From: CALFUK01 sp964450495
GTDB taxonomy: Bacteria > Bacteroidota > Bacteroidia > Chitinophagales > Saprospiraceae
Length of the DNA stretch: 64,000 bases
Assembly (NCBI GenBank): GCA_964450495.1
Contig: CAYVFU010000004.1
Coordinates: forward strand, 1-64,000
Direction: 5' to 3'
Under the pieces are notes generated by a model, which had not been told where the DNA came from, did not search any database, and worked only from the letters and a program-made list of their open reading frames with translations. The position numbers and the translations under genes are program-made. Below are positions 28,559 through 37,296 of this stretch, in pieces (the first letter of the stretch is position 1; the number at the start of each line of letters is the position of its first letter).

Positions 28559-29509
28559 ATGAAAGTCTGTCGAAATCTAGATGACTTACCCGCATTCAGA
28601 AAATCTGTGGTTACCATTGGATCCTTTGATGGTGTGCACACTGGACATCGTCAGATTATTTCCAAAATCGTCAATATTGGTAAAGAGAACAACTACACTT
28701 CCATCATCATTACGTTTGAACCACACCCACGTTTAGTTATAAATCCACATGATAAATCATTAAAGTTGATTTATTCTCTTGAGGAAAAATTGGATGCGCT
28801 AAGAGAGACCGGGATCGACTTTGTGGTCATTGCTCCCTTTACATTGGAATTTGCTTCTATGACACCAGAAGCTTACATCGTGGATTTTTTGGTTGGGAAA
28901 TTTAATCCTTCGCACATTGTCATCGGTTACGATCATAAATTTGGTGCTGAACGAAAAGGAGACATTGAACTATTAAAGTCTTTCTCAAGTGAATACAATT
29001 TTGAGATCAGTGAAATACAGGCACAAGAAATTGACCAGATTGCAGTGAGCAGTACCAAGATCAGAAAGGCAATAACAGAAGGAAAAATGAGTCTTGCCAA
29101 TTCCTATTTGAAATCAAGCTTCCCACTAACAGGTAATGTGGTAAAAGGCGAACAACTTGGAAGGCAAATTGGATTTCCTACAGCAAACCTTTTGCTTGAT
29201 CATTCACATAAATTAATCCCACAACACGGTGTCTATGCCGCACAAGCAATAATCGATGGTACAGTTCACAATGGAATGCTGTACATTGGTACAAAGCCAA
29301 CAATTGATGGTTCTGTAAAAGAGGTCATCGAAATAAACCTCTTTGATTTTTCACAAAATATTTACGGCAAAAAAATCAAGTTACTATTACTCCATTACGT
29401 AAGAGGTGATATAAAATTTGCAGGTATCGCAGCACTTACTCAGCAATTACAACAAGACGAAAAAGAAGTCAGAGAGTTTTTTTTATTGAATTCAACGAAT
29501 GAATTATGA
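28559..29509 (+). CDS. ribF: Bifunctional riboflavin kinase / FAD synthetase
   Basis: 316 residues from the ATG at 28559. It phosphorylates riboflavin to FMN and adenylylates FMN to FAD. The N-terminal FAD synthetase domain has the nucleotidyltransferase motif GSFDGVHTGH and the SSTKIR motif (VSSTKIRKAI). The C-terminal riboflavin kinase domain has GRQIGFPTANL, with the PTAN motif, and a late EVIEINLFDFS segment. The last codons overlap the ATG of the glycosyltransferase gene by four bases. A longer in-frame start at 28511 adds 16 non-conserved residues and lies before the predicted promoter box. Confidence 0.95.
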   Translation: MKVCRNLDDLPAFRKSVVTIGSFDGVHTGHRQIISKIVNIGKENNYTSIIITFEPHPRLVINPHDKSLKLIYSLEEKLDALRETGIDFVVIAPFTLEFASMTPEAYIVDFLVGKFNPSHIVIGYDHKFGAERKGDIELLKSFSSEYNFEISEIQAQEIDQIAVSSTKIRKAITEGKMSLANSYLKSSFPLTGNVVKGEQLGRQIGFPTANLLLDHSHKLIPQHGVYAAQAIIDGTVHNGMLYIGTKPTIDGSVKEVIEINLFDFSQNIYGKKIKLLLLHYVRGDIKFAGIAALTQQLQQDEKEVREFFLLNSTNEL

Positions 29510-30561
29510 ATTCAACAAACCAACTAGACGATGTAGCAGTTGTTGTCCTTAATTATAATGGCAAACAATATCTCGAAGATTATCTAAGCTCTTTGACGAG
29601 TTCTTATTCTAAAGGTGATTATACTGTATACGTAATCGACAATGCTTCTACTGATGAATCAGTCAACTATTTAAAAGAAGCACATCCAGATATAAAGATC
29701 ATTCCATTAATCAAAAATTATGGCTTTGCTGGTGGATACAATGAAGGTCTTAAACAGATTGAAGCAAACTATTATGCATTGGTAAATTCTGATTTAGAAG
29801 TCACTGATAATTGGTTGGATGATATCATTAGTAGAATGGAAACTGACAAACATATAGCTGTTGTCCAACCCAAAATACTATCAATGCTTCAAAAAGATGA
29901 ATTTGAATATGCGGGTGCAGCAGGAGGCTTGATGGATATTTTGAATTATCCCTTTTGTAGAGGTCGTCTCTTTGACTCGGTAGAAAAAGATCACCAACAA
30001 TACGATACCGAAAAAGACATATTTTGGGCAAGCGGTGCTGCATTTGTAATCAGAGCTGATCTCATGAAAGCTTTTGATGGATTTGATGCCGATTTTTTTG
30101 CTCATCAAGAAGAGATTGATTTATGCTGGCGCTTAAAAAATGCCGGATATAGAATTTGTTGCGTTCCTTCTTCTACTGTCTACCATCTTGGGGGCGGCAC
30201 CTTAGATTATAACAATCCTCGTAAAACGTACCTCAATTTCCGAAACAACTTTATCACTGGATTTAAGAATGACACCTTTTTAGCCATACTTTGGAAATTG
30301 CCAGTACGATTCCTGCTGGATATTCTATCTGCAATAAAATTCACGCTTTCAGGACAAGCCAAGTCTGGTGTTGCGGTATGCAAAGCCATTGGATACATCA
30401 TCACGCACCCCATACAAATCTGGAAAAAACGCAAGCAAACCATTAAACAACGAAATAATTTGAGAATAGCTGACACCAATACTTCAGGTAGAATTCAAAA
30501 ATCAATCGTCTGGGATTATTTCGTCCGAGGTAAAAAGACCTATCAAGCAATTTCAAAGTAG
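29506..30561 (+). CDS. Glycosyltransferase family 2 (rhamnosyltransferase-like)
   Basis: 351 residues. A GT-A fold transferase: the donor-binding start VAVVVLNYNGKQYLEDYL, the DxD-like region VNSDLEVTDNWLDDI, and the acceptor/catalytic block HQEEIDLCWRLKNAGYRICC (~205-225) are all present, followed by YHLGGGTLDYNNPRKTYLNF. This pattern is typical of the branch that includes rhamnosyltransferases of cell-surface polysaccharide. No polysaccharide cluster surrounds it; the coupling to ribF by a four-base overlap is probably an accident of operon structure. A hydrophobic or amphipathic C-terminal third may attach it to the membrane. Confidence 0.88.
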   Translation: MNSTNQLDDVAVVVLNYNGKQYLEDYLSSLTSSYSKGDYTVYVIDNASTDESVNYLKEAHPDIKIIPLIKNYGFAGGYNEGLKQIEANYYALVNSDLEVTDNWLDDIISRMETDKHIAVVQPKILSMLQKDEFEYAGAAGGLMDILNYPFCRGRLFDSVEKDHQQYDTEKDIFWASGAAFVIRADLMKAFDGFDADFFAHQEEIDLCWRLKNAGYRICCVPSSTVYHLGGGTLDYNNPRKTYLNFRNNFITGFKNDTFLAILWKLPVRFLLDILSAIKFTLSGQAKSGVAVCKAIGYIITHPIQIWKKRKQTIKQRNNLRIADTNTSGRIQKSIVWDYFVRGKKTYQAISK

Positions 30562-30604
30562 GATACAATAATATCTAAATGAAATGTCAATGATCTACTT
30601 ATTA

Positions 30605-30635
30605 TTGATTTTCATCTAATTAAAATATACATTTA
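30605..30635 (+). promoter_or_regulatory. Candidate promoter of the exported protein at 30660
   Basis: TTGA at 30605-30608 and TACATTTA at 30628-30635 (7/8 match to TAnnTTTG) are separated by 19 bp, the expected spacing for a Bacteroidota promoter. Confidence 0.35.
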
Positions 30636-30659
30636 AGCTAATCGTTCTATATTCATTAC

Positions 30660-31229
30660 ATGCGAACTAGCTTATTTCTTATCGCTCTTATTATAGCTCT
30701 TTTTGTTGGCAGATACACACCATTGTATGAATGTAGTGCTGCTACTTTTATTCATGAGAAAGTAACGTCTTTTTTGCTTGTAAACGATGGTGAAGGGAAT
30801 GACAAAATCATTCACGAGATGAATAACTACAACATTGAATTTGAAAAAGCAATCATTAAACTCTTACCAGATCAAGAAGTCCTATTGACAGAGATTTTAG
30901 ATACAATTTCGGATTTCACATTAGATTACACAATAGGCTCAAATCGATATGTAAAATCCTCAAATGATCTAGAAATTTGTCTGGAATACTTTACCATTAC
31001 CAAAGATAAGTCGAATTCAAGTTTTTTGGAAAGTGAATATACGGCCGAAGTAAAAAGTAATGTCTATTTATACGATGGTGAATCTATAGAATCATTCATT
31101 TTCGAATCTAATTCTTCATTCCAGACAACTGGTCTCACCACTGAATTTTTTATTGACGCCAACTTAACAGAATTCTTTTTGGATCAATTACATAAGAGTG
31201 TGAACAGTTATGTTAGTCAGGAAGAATAG
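30660..31229 (+). CDS. Hypothetical exported protein
   Basis: 189 residues, family not recognised. An N-terminal hydrophobic helix (SLFLIALIIALFVGRYTPLY) is a signal peptide or anchor. The rest is acidic and predicted mixed alpha/beta, with DFTLDYTIGSNRYVKSSNDL and AEVKSNVYLYDGESIESFIF as beta-rich segments. It has no cysteine pair or catalytic motif that I can recognise. It converges on the cyclase-family gene with only eight bases between stops. A plausible upstream promoter and codon use like its neighbours support it as a real gene. Confidence 0.65.
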   Translation: MRTSLFLIALIIALFVGRYTPLYECSAATFIHEKVTSFLLVNDGEGNDKIIHEMNNYNIEFEKAIIKLLPDQEVLLTEILDTISDFTLDYTIGSNRYVKSSNDLEICLEYFTITKDKSNSSFLESEYTAEVKSNVYLYDGESIESFIFESNSSFQTTGLTTEFFIDANLTEFFLDQLHKSVNSYVSQEE

Positions 31230-31237
31230 CAATCTCC

Positions 31238-31990
31238 TTAATTTGCTCTTATAAGTGGATACAACAAAGGCCGACTTGGCGCCGCATCCATCTCTAAGGG
31301 ACTAACCTGCAAGTTGATTAAATACAATCCATCAATGACAGACTCAGGCACATACACCAACTCCGTAATGGTAGACTTAGAGTCCTGATTATGTTCTGAG
31401 TCCCAAAAAGTACGATGACATACTAAAGCGCCACCATCTACCTCCTTGTCTACAGACGGTAAATCAACTAAGAGGTGACGAATGCCATGAGCTTTCAACA
31501 ACTTAACAACTTCCACGTCCAGGTAAGGCGGATTAGTGCCAGAATAATCTTTACCAATTTTCTCTTTCGCATTTGGAATGGTTCTGATGATACAAGCATC
31601 TACATCAATAGGTTTTTTTAGGAAGGATTTTTCAATGTCTTGCTTCGTGACCAAAAGATCTCCGTTTGATAGTTTTGTCAGTGATGTGGATACGAGCATA
31701 CCCACAAAATGGAACTCAGTAATGACTTGATTAATGGATTGGTTTTGTTCTGTGATGTGACCGATGCATTCTGTATGTGTACCTTGCCCATGTGGACACG
31801 AGGTCATTTGATAGTAGTTGACAGAACTGCCCATTTTTACTGAACCAATAAAATCTCCAATCTCAACTGGCACCGCATTTACTGGCGGGGCGTAATAACA
31901 ACGAACATCACCAATGGCTATTGATATATCAGTAGGTTTATTCAGATCAGTAGTAAACGTCAATCCATTTCTATGAATAGCAGCTATCAT
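31238..31990 (-). CDS. Cyclase / kynurenine-formamidase-like metal hydrolase
   Basis: 250 residues. The family metal-binding signature HxGTHxD appears as HGQGTHTECIGH (~62-73), with Glu in place of the usual Asp. Other family features are HGIRHLLVDLPSVDKEVDGG and a late C-terminal loop. Family members hydrolyse N-formylkynurenine or cyclic amides; the substrate here is unknown. Its ATG overlaps the stop of the TauE/SafE permease gene by four bases (ATGA), so the two are probably made together, possibly as uptake or efflux plus processing of a small acid. Confidence 0.8.
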   Translation of the reverse strand: MIAAIHRNGLTFTTDLNKPTDISIAIGDVRCYYAPPVNAVPVEIGDFIGSVKMGSSVNYYQMTSCPHGQGTHTECIGHITEQNQSINQVITEFHFVGMLVSTSLTKLSNGDLLVTKQDIEKSFLKKPIDVDACIIRTIPNAKEKIGKDYSGTNPPYLDVEVVKLLKAHGIRHLLVDLPSVDKEVDGGALVCHRTFWDSEHNQDSKSTITELVYVPESVIDGLYLINLQVSPLEMDAAPSRPLLYPLIRAN

Positions 31991-32712
31991 TTTAATAATA
32001 TTAGTATTGCGCCAAGAGCAGTCACACCAATCAAAAAGTATCTGTAATTCTGTTCAGAAATCTTTTTTACCAAATATAAGCCAATTATAAAACCTAGAAT
32101 AACAATTGGAAAAAGGTGTGCATTGTCTATAAAACTTTGAAGATTTATCGTTTTCCAAACAAAAATATGGAAAGGCATTTTGAAAATATTTATGATAAAA
32201 AACAACCACGCTCCCGTACCTATCATATCATTTTTGTCCAAACCTGTGGCTAGAAAATAAAGCACAGCCAAACCACCTGCTAAATTTCCAATCATAGTCG
32301 TAAAGCCAATGGCAAATCCTAGAGGTATAGCAACCATCAATGAATCTTTGACATAATCAAATTGCTTCCACTCTCTCCAAATGACAATCACCACACTAAA
32401 TAAAATAATGATTGACATCCAAAATTTGAAGGTAGGTTCATCTAAATTTTTGCCATACCAAGCGGCAAAGATCACTCCTACAGCAACTGCTGGCAAACAT
32501 TTGATTAAGTACTCCCACTTGACATATCTTTTATAATACCAAATAGCAAGTATGTCTCCAGCAAGTAACAATGGAAGCATTATACCTGTAGAAGCTTTAG
32601 AACCATGTGCAAGTGCCAAACACACAACTGCTATCATGCTGGTACCTTTAAGACCAGACTTAGCTAGACCAACAATTAGTGCAGCAATTATCGTAAGAAT
32701 TAAGGTCGACAT
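31987..32712 (-). CDS. TauE/SafE-family membrane permease
   Basis: 241 residues with about seven hydrophobic helices, for example ILTIIAALIVGLAKSGLKGT, FWMSIIILFSVVIVIW and LMVAIPLGFAIGFTTMIGNL. The first-helix GLAKSGLKG and the mid-protein GFTTMIGNLAGG motif fit the TauE/SafE (DUF81) family of anion or sulfonate/sulfite exporters. The transported compound is not evident. It is upstream of, and overlaps by four bases, the cyclase-family hydrolase gene. Confidence 0.85.
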   Translation of the reverse strand: MSTLILTIIAALIVGLAKSGLKGTSMIAVVCLALAHGSKASTGIMLPLLLAGDILAIWYYKRYVKWEYLIKCLPAVAVGVIFAAWYGKNLDEPTFKFWMSIIILFSVVIVIWREWKQFDYVKDSLMVAIPLGFAIGFTTMIGNLAGGLAVLYFLATGLDKNDMIGTGAWLFFIINIFKMPFHIFVWKTINLQSFIDNAHLFPIVILGFIIGLYLVKKISEQNYRYFLIGVTALGAILILLK

Positions 32713-32764
32713 CTATGGATACATTAATGATGAGTAAACCACAACTTTGTTTACTTTTAGTTTA

Positions 32765-33772
32765 ATGAAGGTAGTGATTCTAAGTGATTTGAATTGGCGG
32801 GATCATTTGCGAGATCTCACTTGGCAAGATGTCATAGCATTCTCAGAAGATCATTTATATGAACCACGCTTTGAACGTATAGCTAGGTATTTTGAAATCA
32901 TTATTGCAGAAAAAGCAGATCTGGTATTACTAGCTGGTGACATCACTGGCGACGGCTTTTGTGGCCATGGTTATCAATATGCACTTTTAACTTTACTCTC
33001 TTTATTAGAAAGAAGAAATATTCAATCAGCATTCATTACAGGTAATCATGATCCCAGTCCTTACTATGATGAGCTACTTAAAGGTGCAAGTACATTCAAT
33101 CATACACAACATATCTCTAACACACTTGTCAATATTAAAGGCTTAAATATATTAGGGATCAACTTTCATTGTACTAAGTCAAAGTCCACTCTGAATAAAT
33201 TATTAAAAAAATATACAGATACTGCTATAGATATATGCATTGCACATTCAGAAATAAAGAGACGAATTCGTTTATTTGACACACATGCTCCATTAATAGT
33301 TACAGGTCACTATGATAGAAAACTATTTCCATTCCGAGATTCCATTTTTGTATCACTTGACAATGACTCTAGTGAAGTCTCCTATGCTACTGCTTTATTT
33401 GATAATGGTAATTTGAAAGAGTCAAGAATTTGTATTCGTCACAATGTAGAACGTACGATTTATCTACCTCAACTTGTAGGTAATCCAATCAGTACTTATT
33501 TATACTCCGACTCTAAACCTGTTGCTTCATTTGAAAAATTAGAGGCAGCACATGATTCTTCGTTTTTAGATGATGAAGGTAATGACTGGACCTATTTAAA
33601 ATATTTAAGAGGTAGACAGCATCATGCTGCTTACAAGAGTATGTATTCGTATAAAGTAAATAAAAAACAATTGGAAGGTCTATTGCCAATTGCTAAACTT
33701 CATAAACTTAAGATCTCGCCAGGATATCAGATATCAAGTTTGTTTGTTAGGGATTACATCGGTGCAGTTTAA
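32765..33772 (+). CDS. Calcineurin-like metallophosphoesterase with altered metal-site motifs
   Basis: 335 residues from the ATG at 32765 (MKVVILSDLNWRDHL), preferred over 32747 because the beta strand of the fold starts here. Expected motifs are DxH, GDxxxxG, GNHD and GHxH. Present are SDLN (Asn instead of His), LLAGDITGDGFCG, FITGNHDPS, an IAHSEIK and VTGHYDRK (Asp instead of the last His). The fold is clear, but two metal ligands are changed, so catalysis may be altered or lost. The C-terminal third (~240-335) is not recognised. It is divergent from the TauE/SafE gene. Confidence 0.75.
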   Translation: MKVVILSDLNWRDHLRDLTWQDVIAFSEDHLYEPRFERIARYFEIIIAEKADLVLLAGDITGDGFCGHGYQYALLTLLSLLERRNIQSAFITGNHDPSPYYDELLKGASTFNHTQHISNTLVNIKGLNILGINFHCTKSKSTLNKLLKKYTDTAIDICIAHSEIKRRIRLFDTHAPLIVTGHYDRKLFPFRDSIFVSLDNDSSEVSYATALFDNGNLKESRICIRHNVERTIYLPQLVGNPISTYLYSDSKPVASFEKLEAAHDSSFLDDEGNDWTYLKYLRGRQHHAAYKSMYSYKVNKKQLEGLLPIAKLHKLKISPGYQISSLFVRDYIGAV

Positions 33773-33868
33773 ACATTAAGTACATTAAGGGGAAAGAACA
33801 TTAAGTACATTAAGGCTGAGAACATTGAGTGTATTATGGGACTTAGCATTAAGTGCTTTATGGGATTG
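33772..33868. repeat. Tandem 24-25-bp repeat (four copies)
   Basis: Four degenerate units starting at 33772, 33797, 33821 and 33845, each of the form AACATTAAGTACATTAAGG plus five or six bases, followed by a partial fifth. It begins at the end of the metallophosphoesterase gene and is non-coding. The remaining bases up to 34051 show nothing further. Confidence 0.7.
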
Positions 33869-34051
33869 AACTTTAAGAAATTGTAGTTAATGATAATTTG
33901 CATCATCAAAAGGAAAAACTATTAGCCAATTAATTGAATCATATTGAGGACAAGGCATTCATCAAAGAGTAGGAAGGAAAATATTGAACTACGTCAACAA
34001 CTTAATCGAGCTTGTTTGATTACTTTGTGTATTTAAGATTAAAAAATTAAC

Positions 34052-35053
34052 ATGAAAGTAATTGAAGTAAATGGGGGTGGATTGGATAAATTACAGGTTG
34101 TAGATCGAGCTGATCCAAGCCCTGGAGCTGGAGAAGTATTGGTAAGATGGCATGCTACATCACTAAATTTCCATGATTACCTTGTGGCGCTTGGTGCCAT
34201 TCCTGTACCAGAAAATAGAATCCCTATGTCTGATGGCGCAGGAGAAGTCGTAGCTCTGGGAGATGGTGTTTTAGATTGGAAAGTTGGTGATAAAGTGATG
34301 TCCTTATTTTTTCCAAATTGGATGGATGGGAATCCTAATTTTCAAAAGATAGCCGGTGTATCAGGTGAAACAGTCGATGGCTACATTACAGAATTATCAA
34401 CTATTTCAGCAAAGAGTTTGACACGCATACCTGAAGGCTATTCCTACGCCGAAGCTGCTACTCTTCCATGTGCTGGTTTGACAGCATGGAATGGACTTAC
34501 GCATACTGGTGGATTAATGGCAGGCCAAAAAGTATTGATCGAAGGCACAGGTGGTATGTCACTACTTGGCTTACAACTAGCTAAAGCTGCTGGAGCAAAA
34601 GTATATGCAACGACTTCGTCCGCTGAAAAAGCAGAACGATTGATGAGTATGGGTGTGGAATCTGTGGTCAACTATAAAGAAGATGAACGATGGGGCAAAT
34701 CCATTTTCAAACAATCAGGCGGTGGAGTTGATATTGTTCTTGATGTCGGAGGTGGTTCAACCATGCAACAATCAATAGAGGCTAGTAAAATGGGAGGTAC
34801 AGTTATCTCAATTGGTATTTTAGGTGACGGTCGTAAAGGCTCGATAACATTTCCAAAATTATTTTTCAAATTCATTAATTTAAAAGGTATCGCAGTAGGT
34901 AGCAAACTTATGCAAGAAGCAATGGTTGATGCCATTGAAACTGGCAATGTAAAACCCGATATTGATAAGAGTTTTGCTTTTGACCAATTGAAAGAGGCGT
35001 TTGCTTATCAAGCTTCTGGCAAGCAGTTTGGGAAGATTGTATTGGAATATTGA
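34052..35053 (+). CDS. Zinc-independent MDR oxidoreductase (quinone-oxidoreductase-like)
   Basis: 333 residues. A medium-chain dehydrogenase/reductase: N-terminal GroES-like domain (PGAGEVLVRWHATSLNFHDY, MSDGAGEVVALGDGV) and a Rossmann domain with the NADPH-type motif EGTGGMSLLGLQLAKAAG followed by ATTSSAEKAERL. It lacks the catalytic Cys and the four structural cysteines of zinc alcohol dehydrogenases, so an NAD(P)H-dependent enone or quinone reductase is more likely than an alcohol dehydrogenase. It appears monocistronic; its physiological substrate cannot be told. Confidence 0.85.
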   Translation: MKVIEVNGGGLDKLQVVDRADPSPGAGEVLVRWHATSLNFHDYLVALGAIPVPENRIPMSDGAGEVVALGDGVLDWKVGDKVMSLFFPNWMDGNPNFQKIAGVSGETVDGYITELSTISAKSLTRIPEGYSYAEAATLPCAGLTAWNGLTHTGGLMAGQKVLIEGTGGMSLLGLQLAKAAGAKVYATTSSAEKAERLMSMGVESVVNYKEDERWGKSIFKQSGGGVDIVLDVGGGSTMQQSIEASKMGGTVISIGILGDGRKGSITFPKLFFKFINLKGIAVGSKLMQEAMVDAIETGNVKPDIDKSFAFDQLKEAFAYQASGKQFGKIVLEY

Positions 35054-35076
35054 GTTAGATCCTAGCAAATTAAGTG

Positions 35077-35129
35077 ATAACCACCCCACTCACTAGCACG
35101 GGTACCCCTCCAAATGAGAGGGTAAATTG
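35077..35129. repeat. Dispersed GC-rich repeat, copy 2
   Basis: AACCACCCCACTCACTAGCA, then CGGGTACCCCTCC and a GAGAGGGTAAATT end. With the inverted relative at 35178-35235 it forms the ends of a ~155-bp element with imperfect ~45-bp terminal inverted repeats. Confidence 0.7.
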
Positions 35130-35177
35130 CATGTTCAATTGAACAAAGCTAGGCAAGTACATGTAGTATGAGATTTT

Positions 35178-35235
35178 AATTCTCTCTTTGGAGGAGTGGA
35201 GTGGTACCGCAAACATTGGGAGCGAGGTGGTTCTT
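35178..35235. repeat. Inverted relative of the dispersed repeat (right end of a MITE-like element)
   Basis: On the minus strand this reads GAACCACCTCGCTCCC, GCGGTACC, and CTCCTCCAAAGAGAG, matching AACCACC, GGGTACC and CCTCCAAATGAGAG of copy 2. The two ends frame about 48 bp of AT-rich sequence. No transposase is present. Confidence 0.55.
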
Positions 35236-35311
35236 CAATAAACTAATTACTCATTCAAATACCTGTGAAAGAATTTTGTTGAATTAGAATCCGTATAGAG
35301 TAGTATCGTAA

Positions 35312-35363
35312 TTTAACCACCCCATCCATTAGCGCGGGCACCCTCCCGAGCGGAGGGGAATTG
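35312..35363. repeat. Dispersed GC-rich repeat, copy 3
   Basis: TTAACCACCCCATCCATTAG, then CGCGGGCACCCTCC, with an internal CTCCCGAGCGGAG hairpin and a GGGGAATTGG end. Confidence 0.7.
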
Positions 35364-35465
35364 GCAATGTTCAGTATTTAAGATATTAGTCTAGCTCCCT
35401 TATGGATAAAATCATTTTGGTGGTCTGACTTCATGCATCAAGTTAATTAGTAAGTCCAAGTTGCT

Positions 35466-36251
35466 TCAGTGTCTTACTTTATATCCTTCCATTTCTTTAC
35501 GAAACAACTCCAAATGATCTACTCCAATCATATCAACCCCCAAGTCTGCAAGAGTATCCCAACAAGCCTTCGTATCTGGAGTTCTCCAAAACCGGATCAT
35601 CTTACCTTCGACATGGACGGCATTTATTGTCTCTTTTAGAAGTGCCAATTCTTCGGCAGTCAAAGTTCGGTCACCATCCCATTTTATCAAGTTGTGAAAA
35701 TTTGTACTGATCAATGGCATGCGTTCAGAATCAAACTTTTTATCGAGATGAGACAATCTTCCATCAATAAAAAAGTAAGGAAAGACAGATGTCTTCATCA
35801 ATTCTTCTCTTGGCATGGCACCACTTAATATGACTGTAAGATTTCCTTTTTTGTAGTCTCGAATGGTAAATAATTCTGCATAGGCATCAACAGCTTCATG
35901 AATTCTTGCGAGGATATTAGGCACATAAATTTTAATATCGACGAGTAGAAAGATGTGTTTATCTGTACCATTAAGTTCGTCATGCAAAGGCTTGAGGTAT
36001 AAGTCTGTAATTGTTGGTTTTTGATCCAAACCTTTTTTGTCGTGACTGACGACAATTTCATCATTGTGTAAGAATACGTCTATTTCAATCGAACCAAAAC
36101 CATTCTCTAGCGCTGTCTTTAATGGATGTTCTTGCTCGTAATCATTGTGAGAATGAGCGATAACTGGATATTTAATTTCTGTTGTAGATACCTGTGAAGC
36201 TTTGCACGAAAACATCAAACAAACCAATATTAGGATATGACGACAGTACAT
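35466..36251 (-). CDS. PLC-like / AIM6-type phosphodiesterase lipoprotein
   Basis: 261 residues from the ATG at 36251, chosen because it follows the gpsA stop by one base and opens a lipoprotein signal (ILILVCLMFSC-KAS). The TIM-barrel start PVIAHSHNDYEQEHPLKTAL, GFGSIEIDVFLHNDEIVVSHD and the late WDTLADLGVDMIGVDHL resemble the PI-PLC-like superfamily and its AIM6-type branch, relatives of glycerophosphodiesterases. The two active-site histidines appear as HSHND and VSHD. It is likely periplasmic or outer-membrane anchored and could degrade a phosphodiester lipid head group; substrate unproven. Third gene of the lipid operon after gpsA. Confidence 0.75.
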   Translation of the reverse strand: MYCRHILILVCLMFSCKASQVSTTEIKYPVIAHSHNDYEQEHPLKTALENGFGSIEIDVFLHNDEIVVSHDKKGLDQKPTITDLYLKPLHDELNGTDKHIFLLVDIKIYVPNILARIHEAVDAYAELFTIRDYKKGNLTVILSGAMPREELMKTSVFPYFFIDGRLSHLDKKFDSERMPLISTNFHNLIKWDGDRTLTAEELALLKETINAVHVEGKMIRFWRTPDTKACWDTLADLGVDMIGVDHLELFRKEMEGYKVRH

Positions 36252-36252
36252 A

Positions 36253-37254
36253 TTATCCAGGATCTGATTCAGACTTAGACTCTGTACGCAACAATCCTCT
36301 GAAGGCTTCTCTCGCAGTCGCTTCACCTGTGACCACGCGATAGACTTCATTGGTTATTGGCATTTCTACATCGTACTTTTTTGCTAGTTCCATGACTACT
36401 GGCGCACTCTTAACGCCTTCTGCTACCATTGACATTTCTTCAATGATTTCGGTCAATGCTCTCCCCTTCCCTAATTCAAATCCAACATGTCTGTTTCTAC
36501 TTTGTGTACTGTTGCAGGTCGCTACTAAATCCCCCATACCAGCCAAACCAGCAAAGGTTCGTCTCCTGCCACCCATCGCCATTCCAAGCCGTGTCAACTC
36601 TGCCAAACCTCTAGTAATGACAGCAGCTCGTGTATTGTCACCTGCTCCCATACCATCACCCATTCCAGCGGCAATAGCAACTATATTTTTTAATGCCCCA
36701 CCTAGTTCGCATCCAACGACATCTTCATTTGTGTAGACTCGAAATAAGCCAGTCATAAAGATTTTTTGTAGAGCCAAACTTATATTATCATCGACTGTAG
36801 CAATCACACTAGCTGCAGCCTGTCCTGCAATAATCTCTCTCGCCAAATTAGGTCCTGTCAATACACCAGCTGGATGACCAGGCATTGTATCTTCAATAAT
36901 CTCTGTCATCCTAAGTAATGATCCCTTCTCCAACCCTTTTGACAAAGACACAATCGGGACCCAAGGTCTGATGTACTTTTTAGCTTCTTCTAAAACCGAC
37001 CTAAAATTTTGAGCAGGTATGCCCATAACAATCACATCAGCATCTCGCACTGTCTCCTCTATGCTGTCACAAGCTGTTAATGTTTTTGTCAACTTAGCGC
37101 CAGGAAGATATTTTTCATTTGTGTGTTGCTCATTGATCTCCCTTACTGTATCTGCATTACGAGCCCAGATTTTTGTATCTGTATTTCTTGCGACTAAAGA
37201 TCCTACAGTTGTCCCCCAAGATCCACCACCTAATAAACCGGTCTTCAATTTCAT
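36253..37254 (-). CDS. gpsA: NAD(P)-dependent glycerol-3-phosphate dehydrogenase
   Basis: 333 residues, the usual family length. It reduces dihydroxyacetone phosphate to sn-glycerol 3-phosphate for phospholipid synthesis. The dinucleotide motif GLLGGGSWGTTVGSLVARN, the catalytic lysine in ELGGALKNIVAIAAGMGDG, and NTRAAVITRGLAELTRLG are intact. It is 42 bases downstream of the PlsB-HAD-PlsC fusion gene and one base before the PLC-like lipoprotein gene, so its product is the direct acceptor substrate of the enzyme encoded just upstream. Confidence 0.95.
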   Translation of the reverse strand: MKLKTGLLGGGSWGTTVGSLVARNTDTKIWARNADTVREINEQHTNEKYLPGAKLTKTLTACDSIEETVRDADVIVMGIPAQNFRSVLEEAKKYIRPWVPIVSLSKGLEKGSLLRMTEIIEDTMPGHPAGVLTGPNLAREIIAGQAAASVIATVDDNISLALQKIFMTGLFRVYTNEDVVGCELGGALKNIVAIAAGMGDGMGAGDNTRAAVITRGLAELTRLGMAMGGRRRTFAGLAGMGDLVATCNSTQSRNRHVGFELGKGRALTEIIEEMSMVAEGVKSAPVVMELAKKYDVEMPITNEVYRVVTGEATAREAFRGLLRTESKSESDPG

Positions 37255-37296
37255 AAGCTAATTTTAAAATGATCTTTTGAAGCACTAGACAGAAAA

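Larger units (their letters stand above)
35054..35465. other. 412-bp intergenic region filled with dispersed repeats
   Basis: No ORF of interest. It contains copies 2 and 3 of the GC-rich repeat and an inverted half-copy, so about 160 of the 412 bases are repeat sequence. Confidence 0.6.

Noticed and set aside
35077..35235. An insertion sequence
   Set aside because: The ~155-bp element with imperfect inverted ends has no coding capacity, so it can only be a MITE-like or REP-like element.
36350..36736. A 128-codon + strand reading frame antisense to gpsA
   Set aside because: The gpsA reading carries all family motifs; this one shows repetitive Pro/Ser/Ala typical of the complement of conserved glycine-rich coding sequence.
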